From Clostridia bacterium (lineage in GTDB: Bacteria > Bacillota > Clostridia > Oscillospirales > CAG-272): a stretch of DNA of 64,000 bases. The position numbers and the translations under genes are program-made. The DNA is taken from assembly GCA_017464805.1 (NCBI GenBank), contig JAFTYE010000001.1, positions 53,312 through 117,311 on the forward strand, in the 5' to 3' direction. The notes beneath the pieces were generated by a model. That model did not search any database. It saw nothing but the letters and a program-made list of their open reading frames with translations, and was not told the DNA's origin. How positions within the stretch are numbered: position 1 is the first letter of the stretch; each line of letters opens with the position of its first letter. Below are positions 6,530 through 15,383 of the stretch, piece by piece.

Positions 6530-8626
6530 ATGGAAAATGCGAAGAACATTCCCGAGATGTTTGGCTGTATGGTGTTTGGTGACAGTGCCATGCGGGAGCA
6601 CCTGCCCGAGGAGGTGTACGCCACGCTACGTCGCACCATTCGCCGCGGCGCTCCGCTGGATATCGAGATCGCCAACCCCGTAGCCGATGCCATGAAGGCA
6701 TGGGCGATCGAGCGTGGGGCGACCCACTATTCGCATTGGTTCCAGCCCTTGACCGGCATCACCGCTGAAAAGCACGACAGCTTTATTGAGCCCGCCTCCG
6801 ACGGGCAGATCATCATGAAGTTTTCGGGCAAGTCGCTTGTGCGCGGCGAGTCGGACGCCTCCTCTTTCCCGAACGGCGGCCTGCGCGCGACCTTTGAGGC
6901 GCGCGGCTACACTGCCTGGGACCCCACCTCGCCCGCCTTCGTGCGTGACAGCACCCTGTATATCCCTACTGTGTTCTGCTCGCTTGGTGGTGACACGCTG
7001 GACAAAAAGACCCCCTTGCTTCGCTCGGTTGAGTGCCTGCGCAATTCCGCCAGACGCCTCATGACTCTGTTTGGCAAGACCGATATCGGCACCATCAACC
7101 CCACCGTCGGTGCCGAGCAGGAATATTTCCTCATCCCCGAGGAGCTGTTCCGCCAGCGTCTGGACCTTCGCCTGTGCGGCAGAACCCTGTTCGGTGCCCG
7201 CCCGCCCAAGGCACAGGAGCTTGGCGACCACTACTTCGGTGCGATCAAGCCCCGCGTCAAGGCCTTCATGGAGGAGCTGGACGAGGAGCTTTGGAAGCTT
7301 GGCATCATGGCCAAGACCGAGCATAACGAAGCAGCCCCCTGTCAGCACGAGCTGGCCCCCATCTTCTGCACCACCAACACCGCCTGCGACCACAACCAGC
7401 TCACCATGGAAATGATGAAGCGCGTGGCCACCAAGCACGGCCTCGTCTGCCTGCTTCACGAAAAGCCCTTTGCCTACATCAACGGCTCGGGCAAGCATAA
7501 CAACTGGTCGATCTCTACCTCACACGGCATCAACCTCATGGATCCCGGTGATTCTCCTGCGGATAACGCGCAATTCCTTTTGGTGCTGACCTCCATGATC
7601 GCGGCCGTGGACGAATATGCCGACCTGCTCCGCATTTCGGTTGCGGAGGCAGGCAACGACCACCGCCTTGGTGCGGGCGAAGCACCCCCCGCCATCATCT
7701 CCGTCTTCCTCGGTGACGAGCTGACCGAGATTCTGGATTGCCTCGCGGAGGGCCGTCCCTATACCAAGCACGACAACGGCAACCTCGATATCGGTGCCAG
7801 CGTCCTGCCCAAGCTTCCCAAGGACAACACCGACCGTAACCGCACCTCGCCCTTCGCCTTCACGGGCAACAAGTTTGAGTTCCGTATGCTTGGCTCGGGT
7901 GCCTCGATCGCGGATGCCAATACCGTTCTCAATACGATTGCCTCGGAAATGCTCGACCGTATCTCCGACCGCCTGGAAAAGACCGGTGACTTCAAGGCCG
8001 AGGTCAAGGCCATCGTGTCCGAAATGTACCGCGACCACCGCCGCGTGGTCTTCAACGGCAACGGATACGGCGAGGAATGGGTGAAGGAAGCCGAAGAGCG
8101 AGGCCTGCACAATTTCCCGACTGCCGCCGAGGCTGTGCCGCACCTCGTGGATGCTGAAAACGTCACCCTGTTTGAAAAGCACGGCATCTTCACGGCCACC
8201 GAGCTGCAATCCCGTTGCGATATTATGCTGGAAATGATCGCCAAAACCATTGCCATTGAGGCAAGTACCATGCTGGACATGGCGAAAAAGGATATCCGTC
8301 CCGCTATCCTCTTCTATGCCGACTCGCTGGCTGCGGGCATGGCTCGCCGCAAAAAGCTGTCCGTTTCCACCATCTCGCGTGCGGAAAAGGAAACGCTTTC
8401 TCGACTGACCGCCATCGGTGATGAGATCTACGACGCTATCGCTGCGCTGGAAGAAAAGGCCGCCGCAGCTGCCGCGACCGAGAACCTCGCCGCCCGAGCC
8501 CTCGCGTACAGTCGCGACGTCCGCGCCGCCATGACGGCACTTCGCACCGCCGCCGACACCGCCGAAGCACTGGTTTCGCGTGACATTTGGCCTTTCCCGT
8601 CCTATACGGATATCCTGTTCTATTAA
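6530..8626 (+). CDS. glnN: Glutamine synthetase type III
   Basis: 698 aa, the ~700-residue length of GSIII rather than the ~450 of GSI. Makes glutamine from glutamate, ammonia and ATP. Diagnostic blocks are THYSHWFQPLTG, EKHDSF, the GAEQEYFLI metal/substrate site, EHNEAAPCQHELAP, NGSGKHNNWS and NRTSPFAFTGNKFEFR. It is preceded by AGGAGAG at good spacing, has its own promoter, and ends at a strong terminator, so it is monocistronic. GSIII is common in Clostridia and Bacteroidetes. Confidence 0.97.
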   Translation: MENAKNIPEMFGCMVFGDSAMREHLPEEVYATLRRTIRRGAPLDIEIANPVADAMKAWAIERGATHYSHWFQPLTGITAEKHDSFIEPASDGQIIMKFSGKSLVRGESDASSFPNGGLRATFEARGYTAWDPTSPAFVRDSTLYIPTVFCSLGGDTLDKKTPLLRSVECLRNSARRLMTLFGKTDIGTINPTVGAEQEYFLIPEELFRQRLDLRLCGRTLFGARPPKAQELGDHYFGAIKPRVKAFMEELDEELWKLGIMAKTEHNEAAPCQHELAPIFCTTNTACDHNQLTMEMMKRVATKHGLVCLLHEKPFAYINGSGKHNNWSISTSHGINLMDPGDSPADNAQFLLVLTSMIAAVDEYADLLRISVAEAGNDHRLGAGEAPPAIISVFLGDELTEILDCLAEGRPYTKHDNGNLDIGASVLPKLPKDNTDRNRTSPFAFTGNKFEFRMLGSGASIADANTVLNTIASEMLDRISDRLEKTGDFKAEVKAIVSEMYRDHRRVVFNGNGYGEEWVKEAEERGLHNFPTAAEAVPHLVDAENVTLFEKHGIFTATELQSRCDIMLEMIAKTIAIEASTMLDMAKKDIRPAILFYADSLAAGMARRKKLSVSTISRAEKETLSRLTAIGDEIYDAIAALEEKAAAAAATENLAARALAYSRDVRAAMTALRTAADTAEALVSRDIWPFPSYTDILFY

Positions 8627-8633
8627 ATAACAA

Positions 8634-8668
8634 GATCCCCCGGGCTCTGCGCGGGGGATTTCTTCTTT
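8634..8668 (+). terminator. Terminator of glnN
   Basis: ATCCCCCG pairs with CGGGGGAT, followed by TTCTTCTTTGCTTTCCC. Starts 8 nt after the glnN stop codon. Confidence 0.85.
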
Positions 8669-8685
8669 GCTTTCCCTTTTGGGGA

Positions 8686-8722
8686 AGCCTTCGGGCGAGC
8701 AATGTTCGCCCCTGCAAAACGA
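8686..8722. repeat. Short palindromic intergenic sequence
   Basis: GGGCGA-gcaatg-TTCGCCC followed by CTGCAAAACGAC, between convergent genes. Sequences of this form (a GGGCGAA/TTCGCCC palindrome next to a conserved TGCAAAACG-like tail) resemble dispersed repeats of Clostridia as I know them. Only one copy is seen in this window, so the repeat call is tentative. Confidence 0.3.
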
Positions 8723-8723
8723 C

Positions 8724-8761
8724 ATAAAAATGGGGCGCGCGGGAGGGGATTCGCACGCCCC
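8724..8761 (-). terminator. Terminator of the XRE-S24 gene
   Basis: Minus strand GGGGCGTGC pairs with GCGCGCCCC (9 bp, one G-U) and is followed by ATTTTTATG. Confidence 0.7.
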
Positions 8762-8777
8762 AAGGGAGAACAATCGG

Positions 8778-9524
8778 TCAGACCGCAATGCGGCGGCGGC
8801 GCATACGGCCGATCACTTTACCGCAACAGCGAAATTCCGCAAAATTCTCAATGCAAATATCTTGATAGGCGGGGTTCAGCGAACGCAGATATTCCCCGAT
8901 AAATCGCTTGAAGTATCCCTCGCCGTCCGCGATGAAGATGCCCAGATCTCCGATCTCCACGCGATCCTGGCGGCGCACAAGCAGAATGTCACCCTCGGTG
9001 AACTTCGGTTCCATGCTGTTGCCGCTTACGCGCAGGGCAAAGTCCGCGCCAAGCGAAGCCTTGGTGGCACGCACCTCGATATTCTCGCAATAATGATCGT
9101 CCAGCTGAACACCCATACCGGCTGATACGGGAAGCATATACAGGGGAAGGGACACCATGCGGATATCCTCGGCCACGTCTTCTGCGGCGTTTGTGTCCAC
9201 GGAGCCGTATTGGGACAGGTGCTTGTCCATGACGGTTTCGACCAGCTCGCGTCCGTTTTGGTCCAGCCGGCGGTACTTGCCGATCACGCGACGCTCATCC
9301 TTGTCAAGCGTGTCGGTCAGATGATCCTCGCCATCTAGCAAACGCCCAATCGGGCAGTCAAAGGCCGCCGCAATGGCCAGTGCCACGGAGAGCTTCGGCT
9401 CTACCGTGATGCCTGCCAGGATCTTGTTCAGCGTGCCGAGCGGCACACCACTTTCGCGGCTCAACTGCTCGCTTGTTATGCCCCGCTCGTTTTTCAGTGC
9501 CGTGACCCGTTCTGCAAAGCTCAT
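8778..9524 (-). CDS. XRE-family repressor with S24 (LexA-like) autoprotease domain
   Basis: 248 aa. Residues 5-60 are an XRE helix-turn-helix (TSEQLSRESGVPLGTLNKIL). The C-terminal half is an S24 self-cleaving domain with cleavage site Ala135-Gly136 (PVSAGMG), nucleophile Ser170 (SGNSMEP) and Lys206 (GYFKRF). Proteins of this design (phage CI, HdiR and similar) are cleaved when RecA is activated by DNA damage. No phage genes are nearby, so this is probably a chromosomal stress regulator. Its targets are unknown. It has its own promoter and terminator. Confidence 0.9.
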   Translation of the reverse strand: MSFAERVTALKNERGITSEQLSRESGVPLGTLNKILAGITVEPKLSVALAIAAAFDCPIGRLLDGEDHLTDTLDKDERRVIGKYRRLDQNGRELVETVMDKHLSQYGSVDTNAAEDVAEDIRMVSLPLYMLPVSAGMGVQLDDHYCENIEVRATKASLGADFALRVSGNSMEPKFTEGDILLVRRQDRVEIGDLGIFIADGEGYFKRFIGEYLRSLNPAYQDICIENFAEFRCCGKVIGRMRRRRIAV

Positions 9525-9559
9525 GGTGTTCTCCTTCTGATTTTGTCGGTTGTGGAAAG

Positions 9560-9588
9560 ATTATACCACATGTTTTTTGATTTGTAAA
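9560..9588 (-). promoter_or_regulatory. Promoter of the XRE-S24 gene
   Basis: Minus strand TTTACA-17-TATAAT, 36 nt before the start codon at 9524, which is preceded by AGAAGGAG. Confidence 0.85.
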
Positions 9589-9619
9589 GGGGTTTTTGAA
9601 AAATATTTTCCAAAAATGG

Positions 9620-9659
9620 AAAAATGCCACGCGGTGCGTTGTCCTGCACCGCGTGGCAT
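9620..9659 (-). terminator. Terminator of the zinc-ribbon gene
   Basis: ATGCCACGCGGTGC pairs with GCACCGCGTGGCAT (14 bp, 8-nt loop). On the minus strand it is followed by TTTTCCATTTTTGG, directly after the stop codon at 9664. Confidence 0.9.
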
Positions 9660-9663
9660 TGTT

Positions 9664-10806
9664 TTAGTAATAGTAGGTTACATTGCCGCCAAGCGACATC
9701 AGACCCGTGATGATGAGGCCGAGCAGGGCTATGCCGCCTGCCACGAGCAGGGCAATCTTCCATGCTGAGACAGGGAACTTACCTGCCGTTTTGCCCGTTT
9801 CGCCGTTAACCATGAACTGATAGGTTTTGTTATGATACCGATAAGAGGCGAGCCACAGGGGGAGCAAGATATGCTTGAACTTGACGTCCGTATAGTGATG
9901 GTCGTAGCGCATGCCGCGGTAGGTATCGTAGCCGAGGGTGGATTCCACATGCGCCTCCATCCGCCGCTCCATCACGCGCCGCACCTCGGTAAAGCCCTCG
10001 CCCAGTCCCACGCTGTACCGCTCCGCAAAGAAACCGGCCAGATATGCGGGATTATACACATTCAGAACGCAAAGGCTGAACGGCTCTACCTTGGACAGGA
10101 GCGCGCGGTCTACCTTTTTGGTTGCGGGACAGGGAAGGTTGTCAAAATCCAGATGCCTGTGCCCGCTGACAGGGTACCAATCGATGCGTGTGCGCGTGCG
10201 TGTTTGGGTCTTGCCGTTGACGCGTACCGTATAGGTCTCGATACGCCGTTCACCGCCAAAGCCCGAGAAATCAGTCGAAAGGGAAGCATCAAAGGTGAAA
10301 TACGGAATGTACATGCCCTGCATCTCGGGGGCGAGAGCCGCTTTTTTGAATTTGCGTGGGGCGAGCCATTGCTTTTTGACCCACGCGGCAAAGGAGGCGT
10401 GCGCCTGCGGCTCGGAGATGCGGAAGGGGATCATTGTTTCGGGGGAGATTACCTTTTCGTCCTTCGGTGCCTCGGTGACGTAATGCGAGCCGCAGAACGG
10501 ACAGGTTGCCGTTACCTTGGCTGCGCCCATCACGGTGTCCGCGCCGCAGGAGGGACAGGTCAGCACCACCTGACCGTATTCTTCCCAGACGGGGGCAGAA
10601 TAGGCATCCTCTTCGGGGAAGTACAGGTATTCGGGGGCTTCCTTTGCTTCGCTTTTAATCTCTTCCTCACTTTGGCAATATGCACAAAACAACTTTCCGT
10701 GGGCGGGGGAATAGGCCATCTGACTGCCGCAACGGCGGCAAGGAAAGCCGTGTGCCTCTGCGGCACGCGGCTCTTTTTCTTCACTGTGCTCAAAATTTTC
10801 TTTCAT
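9664..10806 (-). CDS. Zinc-ribbon protein with C-terminal membrane helix
   Basis: 380 aa. Three CxxC pairs that can form zinc ribbons lie in the first 125 residues (CRRCG / CAYCQ, then CPSCG / CPFCG). A long soluble region follows (TMIPFRISEPQAHASFAAWVKK..., GMYIPYFTFDA), and one transmembrane helix sits near the C-terminus (ALLVAGGIALLGLIITGLM). Proteins of this layout are widespread in Clostridia and are sometimes mis-named as helicase-like. No helicase motif is seen. It lies downstream of abrB on the same strand. Function unknown. Confidence 0.75.
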   Translation of the reverse strand: MKENFEHSEEKEPRAAEAHGFPCRRCGSQMAYSPAHGKLFCAYCQSEEEIKSEAKEAPEYLYFPEEDAYSAPVWEEYGQVVLTCPSCGADTVMGAAKVTATCPFCGSHYVTEAPKDEKVISPETMIPFRISEPQAHASFAAWVKKQWLAPRKFKKAALAPEMQGMYIPYFTFDASLSTDFSGFGGERRIETYTVRVNGKTQTRTRTRIDWYPVSGHRHLDFDNLPCPATKKVDRALLSKVEPFSLCVLNVYNPAYLAGFFAERYSVGLGEGFTEVRRVMERRMEAHVESTLGYDTYRGMRYDHHYTDVKFKHILLPLWLASYRYHNKTYQFMVNGETGKTAGKFPVSAWKIALLVAGGIALLGLIITGLMSLGGNVTYYY

Positions 10807-10865
10807 GATAAAGCCCTCTTGCTTGTCGCGCTGTCATATCCGAGGGCGCGGCAGAATAGAATGTT

Positions 10866-11111
10866 TCAGAACTGCTTCTTCAGCTGCTCCGCGCAGTCGT
10901 GGCAGACGAGCTTGCCGTGGAAAAAGACAACCCCGTGCGGGTTGCCGCAAAAGATGCAGCAGGGCTCGTGCTTGGCTAGGACGATCTTATCCCCCTCGAC
11001 AAAGATCTCCAGCTCGTCGCGGCTTTCGATGCCCAGCGTGTTGCGGATCTCGATGGGAATGACCACGCGCCCCAGCTCGTCAATCTTTCGGACCATACCG
11101 GTGGATTTCAT
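10866..11111 (-). CDS. abrB: AbrB-family transition-state regulator
   Basis: 81 aa. The N-terminal swapped-hairpin AbrB domain is clear (MKSTGMVRKIDELGRVVIPIEIRNTL). The C-terminal part carries CCIFCG and CHDC, a pair of CxxC-like motifs, as in many clostridial AbrB proteins. AbrB proteins repress post-exponential and sporulation genes. It is divergent from spoIIIAA, which fits that role. The start at 11111 follows a GGGGGC sequence. Confidence 0.88.
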   Translation of the reverse strand: MKSTGMVRKIDELGRVVIPIEIRNTLGIESRDELEIFVEGDKIVLAKHEPCCIFCGNPHGVVFFHGKLVCHDCAEQLKKQF

Positions 11112-11153
11112 ACTATATGCCCCCGTTCTTGCAAAAATTCTTCAATATAACAT

Positions 11154-11182
11154 AGAATACCATAAAATGCCAAAAAAGTCAA
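11154..11182 (-). promoter_or_regulatory. Candidate promoter of abrB
   Basis: Minus strand TTGACT-17-TATTCT, 43 nt before the abrB start, in the 174-nt divergent gap with spoIIIAA. No clear sigma-E promoter for the spoIIIA operon was found in the remainder of the gap. Confidence 0.5.
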
Positions 11183-11285
11183 TCCCTTCGACAAAACTCG
11201 ACCGAGAAAGTTCGACAAAGGAATCAAAAAATGCGGTGTGCCCTGTTCGGGATCGTTTTGTGGGCCGCCTCGGAAAGGAGAACTC

Positions 11286-12185
11286 ATGCGAGCAAGCCTT
11301 GCCCGTCTGCTTGCCTGCTTGCCAAAGCACTTATACCGTGAGATTACGCGGATGCAGGAAACAAATGCTGATTTTTGGCAACGGCTGGAGGAGATCCGCC
11401 TGCGTGCAGGACATCATGCCGCCCTAACCTTTGACGGTCGCAATTGCCCCCTGCCCATCGTGCTGACAAAGGAGGAGGTGGCCGCTGCCTTTGCGGACAT
11501 GTGCGATCGTTCCGTCTACGCACACGCCGAAAGCCTGCGTGCAGGCTACGTCAGTGCCTTCGGATTTCGCGTAGGGGTGGCGGGGCGCATAGTCGTGGAG
11601 GGCGGTCGGATCCTGACTGTTACCGATGTGACTTCACTCTCCGTCCGCGTGCCGCATCATGTGCCCGGTGCGGGAGAGGCGGCGGTACGCACCTTTTGGG
11701 ACAGGCACGGGAAGCGCGGTCTCCTTGTCTATTCTCCGCCCGGGGTGGGGAAGACCACCCTGCTCCGCGATGTGGCCTATACCCTGTCCCGCGGGGAACG
11801 CGCGTTGCGCGTGGCTCTGATAGACACGCGCGGGGAGCTGTACGGCGAGGAAGTCCCCGTCGCCTGCCAGTTGGATGTTTTGCGTGACTGCCCGATCGCC
11901 GAGGGCATCATGATCGCCACGCGCACCCTCTCGCCGCAGCTCATCATCTGTGACGAGATTGGCAGTGAGGCAGAGGCGAATGCCGTGCTGTCAACGGTCG
12001 GTTGTGGTGTGCCCATCCTGGCCTCCGCGCACGGCGGAAGTGTGGATGAGATCCGATCGCGCCCGCCCCTTCGCCGGTTGCTGGATGCGAGGGTGTTCGG
12101 CGCGGCGGTTGGCATCCGACGAGAAGCGGTTGGGTACGCCTATACCGTTTCCGATCTTGAGGAGGGTGCGGCATGCTACGTTTAA
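11286..12185 (+). CDS. spoIIIAA: Stage III sporulation protein AA
   Basis: 299 aa. The cytoplasmic ATPase of the SpoIIIA-SpoIIQ feeding-tube channel that connects mother cell and forespore. Walker A is in SPPGVGKTTLLRD (about residues 152-163), Walker B in LIICDEIG. The start at 11286 follows GGAAAGGAG; the open frame upstream (from 11238) has no ribosome site. First gene of a complete AA-AH operon. Confidence 0.97.
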   Translation: MRASLARLLACLPKHLYREITRMQETNADFWQRLEEIRLRAGHHAALTFDGRNCPLPIVLTKEEVAAAFADMCDRSVYAHAESLRAGYVSAFGFRVGVAGRIVVEGGRILTVTDVTSLSVRVPHHVPGAGEAAVRTFWDRHGKRGLLVYSPPGVGKTTLLRDVAYTLSRGERALRVALIDTRGELYGEEVPVACQLDVLRDCPIAEGIMIATRTLSPQLIICDEIGSEAEANAVLSTVGCGVPILASAHGGSVDEIRSRPPLRRLLDARVFGAAVGIRREAVGYAYTVSDLEEGAACYV

Positions 12186-12655
12186 GCGGTGCGGCTCTGA
12201 TCCTTACGGCATCGCTGCTGCTTGCCGTCTCCCTGTCTGCCTCGGAACAAAAGAAGCTCCGTCGAAGCGAGGGACTTTTGCTCCTTGTTCGTCATATCCG
12301 CGAGCAGATTGGGTGCTTTCACGCTCCGCTTCCCGCCATCTGCGCGTCCTTCTCCCACAAGGAGCTGGAGGAGTGCGGCTTTCTTTCGGTCCTGCAACAG
12401 GACGGACTTGCCGCCGCGCTCGAAAAGAGCGGCCCCGCCCTCGACCTGTCCGAGGAGGAGCTTCACCCTCTTTTCAGTTTCGCCGACTCACTCGGTCGCG
12501 GGCAGACGGAGGGAGAATTGCGGCTTTGTGACCACACGGCAACGGAGCTCGAAAAAACGCTCGCCAAACGGCGTGAAGAACTGCCACGGCGAACCCGTGT
12601 GTTGCAAACTCTGTTCGTTTCGGGTGCTCTTATGCTGGTGATCTTGCTGTTTTAA
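12173..12655 (+). CDS. spoIIIAB: Stage III sporulation protein AB
   Basis: 160 aa. N-terminal membrane helix (LSGAALILTASLLLAVSLSAS), a helical middle with the family ESL/HIREQIGCF pattern, and a C-terminal hydrophobic segment (LQTLFVSGALMLVILLF). Overlaps the end of spoIIIAA by 13 nt. Membrane component of the SpoIIIA channel. Confidence 0.93.
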   Translation: MLRLSGAALILTASLLLAVSLSASEQKKLRRSEGLLLLVRHIREQIGCFHAPLPAICASFSHKELEECGFLSVLQQDGLAAALEKSGPALDLSEEELHPLFSFADSLGRGQTEGELRLCDHTATELEKTLAKRREELPRRTRVLQTLFVSGALMLVILLF

Positions 12656-12680
12656 TTCAAAAGAGAGGATGGAAAAGAGA

Positions 12681-12875
12681 ATGGATATCAGTCTGGTGTT
12701 AAAGGTAGCGGGTGTGGGGCTTCTTGTATCGGTTGCCACGCAGATCTTGTCTCGCACAGGACGGGACGAGCAGGCCATGCTCGTGTCGGTGGCGGGGATC
12801 GTTTTGGTGCTGTTGCTTCTGGTTGAGGAGATCGGGCGGCTGTTCAGCCTGATAGAAAGCGTGTTCGGGTTTTGA
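12681..12875 (+). CDS. spoIIIAC: Stage III sporulation protein AC
   Basis: 64 aa, two predicted membrane helices (LKVAGVGLLVSVATQIL; AMLVSVAGIVLVLLLLVEEI). Start chosen at ATG 12681 (MDISLVLK), which matches the family N-terminus. An ATG at 12669 in the same frame would add MEKR, but its ribosome site AGAGAGG touches the codon directly. Confidence 0.92.
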   Translation: MDISLVLKVAGVGLLVSVATQILSRTGRDEQAMLVSVAGIVLVLLLLVEEIGRLFSLIESVFGF

Positions 12876-13255
12876 GCATTCTGCAATGCTGCGCCGCCTG
12901 TATCCTCGTTGCTTGTCTTGGGTACATCCTGCGCGGCGTCGGTTCGCGCGGTGCGGCGGCCGTTTCACTTGCGGGCGGGGTGCTGATCCTTTCCATCGCC
13001 CTGCCAAAATATGCCCAGCCGATCGTCGCCCTTCTCGAGATGGCGGAGAGTGCGGGACTTTCCGAGGAGCTCTCAGTCGTTCTTCGTATCCTGTTTCTCG
13101 GACTACTGGGCAGCATCGCGGCCGATATCTGCCGCGATATGGGAGAAGGAAGCGTTGCCGAGCGGCTTGAGCTGCTGATTCGCGCGGAAATCCTATTGCT
13201 CGCCCTGCCGTTTCTCTTGGAGGTCTTTCGCCTCGCCTTCGAGGTGGTCGCATGA
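12872..13255 (+). CDS. spoIIIAD: Stage III sporulation protein AD
   Basis: 127 aa, several membrane helices (CCAACILVACLGYILRG; AVSLAGGVLILSIALP; LRILFLGLLGSIAADIC). The start is TTG within TTTGA, overlapping the stop of spoIIIAC, so initiation probably depends on coupling to the upstream gene. No other start codon fits the family. Confidence 0.92.
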   Translation: MSILQCCAACILVACLGYILRGVGSRGAAAVSLAGGVLILSIALPKYAQPIVALLEMAESAGLSEELSVVLRILFLGLLGSIAADICRDMGEGSVAERLELLIRAEILLLALPFLLEVFRLAFEVVA

Positions 13256-14361
13256 AGCGCGCCGCCGTCTTCCTTTCACTCGCCCTTCTGCTCTCTTCCT
13301 TATTATGTCTGCCCGTCGGCGCGGTCGATACAGAGGAATATTTTTCCGACTTCTTCGATACCCTGCCCGATGAGGTTAGGGACACTCTCTCGGATGCGGA
13401 CGAATACGAGGAAGCCGCAGAGCTTGTCGGTGTGGAACGGCTCTTCGCCCTGTTCCTTACCGCCCTGCAGAATGGGATTGACTCTGCCATTCCCTCTCTC
13501 CTGCGTCTCCTCGGCATCGCGATCCTGCTTGCACTCCTCTCCCATCTCGCCGCCGACCTACCCGAAAGCTCGGCCGCGGCGGCGCAGGGGGGCATCGGTG
13601 TCATCCTCACCTTCCTTTTGTTCCGCTTTGCGGAGGCGGACTTCGCCCGTGCCACCGCTTGCTTGACCGACCTCTCGGAGTTTACAAACGGCCTCATCCC
13701 CGTTTTCTTCGGCCTCTTTGCCGCCGGCGGCGGCACCGCCACGGCAACCGCCTCTGCCGCAGGCTTTACCGGCTTCTCTTATCTGATCAAAAGCGTGTGC
13801 GTGGCACTTCTACTCCCGCTTTTGCGCCTGCTCTTTGCCTTCACGGCCATCCGTACGGCGGGTGGCAAGCTGAAAACTGAAAGCCTCTTTTCCAGCCTGC
13901 GCACCGCCTACGTCACCACCCTCGCTTTTCTCTCGCTGTTGCTCGTCACCTCGCTCGGCTTTCAAAGTAGCCTCGCCGCCTCTGCCGACTCGCTTGCCGC
14001 CGGGGCGGTGCGCTTCACCGTCGGTCAGCTCGTTCCCGTGGTCGGCTCCAGCCTGGCAGGCAGCTTGCGTACCGTGGCCGCTTCGCTCTCGCTCGTCAAG
14101 GGCACGCTCGGCACGCTCTCGGTCTTTGCTCTCCTTTCCATGCTGCTGCCGCCGCTTGTCGAGCTGCTTCTCCACCGACTTTGCCTCTCCCTCTGCGCCT
14201 CCGTCTCCGGCATGCTGGGGAATGAACGGGCGAGAGAAGCCTTCAGTGCCTTTCGTGGCATCTACGACCTCGCCGCCGCCACCCTCGCCGTCTGCCTTGT
14301 CCTCTTTATTCTTGTGATCGCCCTGCTTTTGCGGTGCGGCATCGCCATCGCTCCCGCGTGA
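13252..14361 (+). CDS. spoIIIAE: Stage III sporulation protein AE
   Basis: 369 aa. Signal-like N-terminus (MKRAAVFLSLALLLSSLLCLPVGA), then a series of hydrophobic helices and the family block SAVRFTVGQLVPVVGSSLAGSLRTV (here AGAVRFTVGQLVPVVGSSL), which is diagnostic. ATGA overlap with spoIIIAD. The largest integral membrane subunit of the SpoIIIA complex. Confidence 0.96.
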   Translation: MKRAAVFLSLALLLSSLLCLPVGAVDTEEYFSDFFDTLPDEVRDTLSDADEYEEAAELVGVERLFALFLTALQNGIDSAIPSLLRLLGIAILLALLSHLAADLPESSAAAAQGGIGVILTFLLFRFAEADFARATACLTDLSEFTNGLIPVFFGLFAAGGGTATATASAAGFTGFSYLIKSVCVALLLPLLRLLFAFTAIRTAGGKLKTESLFSSLRTAYVTTLAFLSLLLVTSLGFQSSLAASADSLAAGAVRFTVGQLVPVVGSSLAGSLRTVAASLSLVKGTLGTLSVFALLSMLLPPLVELLLHRLCLSLCASVSGMLGNERAREAFSAFRGIYDLAAATLAVCLVLFILVIALLLRCGIAIAPA

Positions 14362-14371
14362 AAGGAAGCCT

Positions 14372-14848
14372 ATGCAAGAATTTGTCAAAACCCTGCTGCT
14401 GGTCAGCGCGATCTGCGCGCTCGCCACGGTTCTGCTGCCCGAAAAGAACAAAAAGCTTCGCCGTGCGGGCGAATTTGCCATCGCCCTGTTCGTTCTCGCC
14501 GCCATCGCAAACCCCATCGCCGCCCTGCGAGAATGGCAATTTGATCTCGACTCCCTCCATTACCCCGAGGCCGACCTCCCCGCAGACGACTATACCGGGG
14601 ACACGTGGTCGGAGCTGGAAAGGGCGGTGGGGGAAGGGATCGCCCGTGACCTCGCTACCCGCTATGGCGTGCGTGAAGCCGATATCTCCGCCGCACCCAC
14701 GCTCACGCTGGAGAACAACGAGCTGACCATAAGCTCCTTAACCCTGACCTTCTCCGGCACCGCCGCCGCCCTTGACCTCGTCGCCGTTCGAAGCTACGCG
14801 CAAGACACCTATTCCACTGCCTGTGAGGTAAAAGCCAATGGCCGATGA
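14372..14848 (+). CDS. spoIIIAF: Stage III sporulation protein AF
   Basis: 158 aa. Two N-terminal helices separated by a short basic loop (FVKTLLLVSAICALATVLLPEKNKKLRR then FAIALFVLAAIANPI), followed by a soluble alpha/beta domain. GGAAGCC precedes the start. Overlaps spoIIIAG by 11 nt. Confidence 0.92.
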   Translation: MQEFVKTLLLVSAICALATVLLPEKNKKLRRAGEFAIALFVLAAIANPIAALREWQFDLDSLHYPEADLPADDYTGDTWSELERAVGEGIARDLATRYGVREADISAAPTLTLENNELTISSLTLTFSGTAAALDLVAVRSYAQDTYSTACEVKANGR

Positions 14849-15320
14849 AAAGAAAATGAAAATCGGAGCAAAGGAGCTTTTCAAAAAGCCCCTTGTCCTG
14901 ATCCTTGCCGCCGCGGGAGTGGTGCTTTTGCTCCTCGGCAGCGGCACGACTCCTTCGTCCTCGACCGAAAAAACCACTCTCACCGCTGAAACCGAAAACT
15001 ACCGTCGTGCTCTGGAAAGCGAGCTGATCACCCTGTGCGAAAAGGTCACGGGGGCAGGGAAGGTCAGCCTCCTGCTCACCCTCGACGGTAGCGAGGAGGC
15101 CGTGTATGCCAAGGATGAGAGGCAGAACGGCGGCAGCGATTACGTCGTCAGCTCAGGAGAGGGCCTGCTCCTCTACCACAAGCACCCCACCGTGCTCGGC
15201 GTGGCGGTGGTTTGCACGGGTGGCGGCGATCCCAGCGTGCGCGCGGAGCTGACCGCGCTCCTGTCGGCCGCGCTGGGTGTCGGGAGCAATCGCATATATA
15301 TCACAAGCGGCCAGTCATAA
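14838..15320 (+). CDS. spoIIIAG: Stage III sporulation protein AG
   Basis: 160 aa. One N-terminal helix (LVLILAAAGVVLLLLGSG), then the ring-building domain with the conserved end VLGVAVVCTGGGDPSVRAELT...NRIYIT. SpoIIIAG forms a large ring in the intermembrane space between mother cell and forespore. Confidence 0.95.
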   Translation: MADEKKMKIGAKELFKKPLVLILAAAGVVLLLLGSGTTPSSSTEKTTLTAETENYRRALESELITLCEKVTGAGKVSLLLTLDGSEEAVYAKDERQNGGSDYVVSSGEGLLLYHKHPTVLGVAVVCTGGGDPSVRAELTALLSAALGVGSNRIYITSGQS

Positions 15321-15383
15321 AGGTCGCCCCACACGCATATATTGCAATACCGTTAAAAAATGAATTCTGGGAGGAAACAAACC

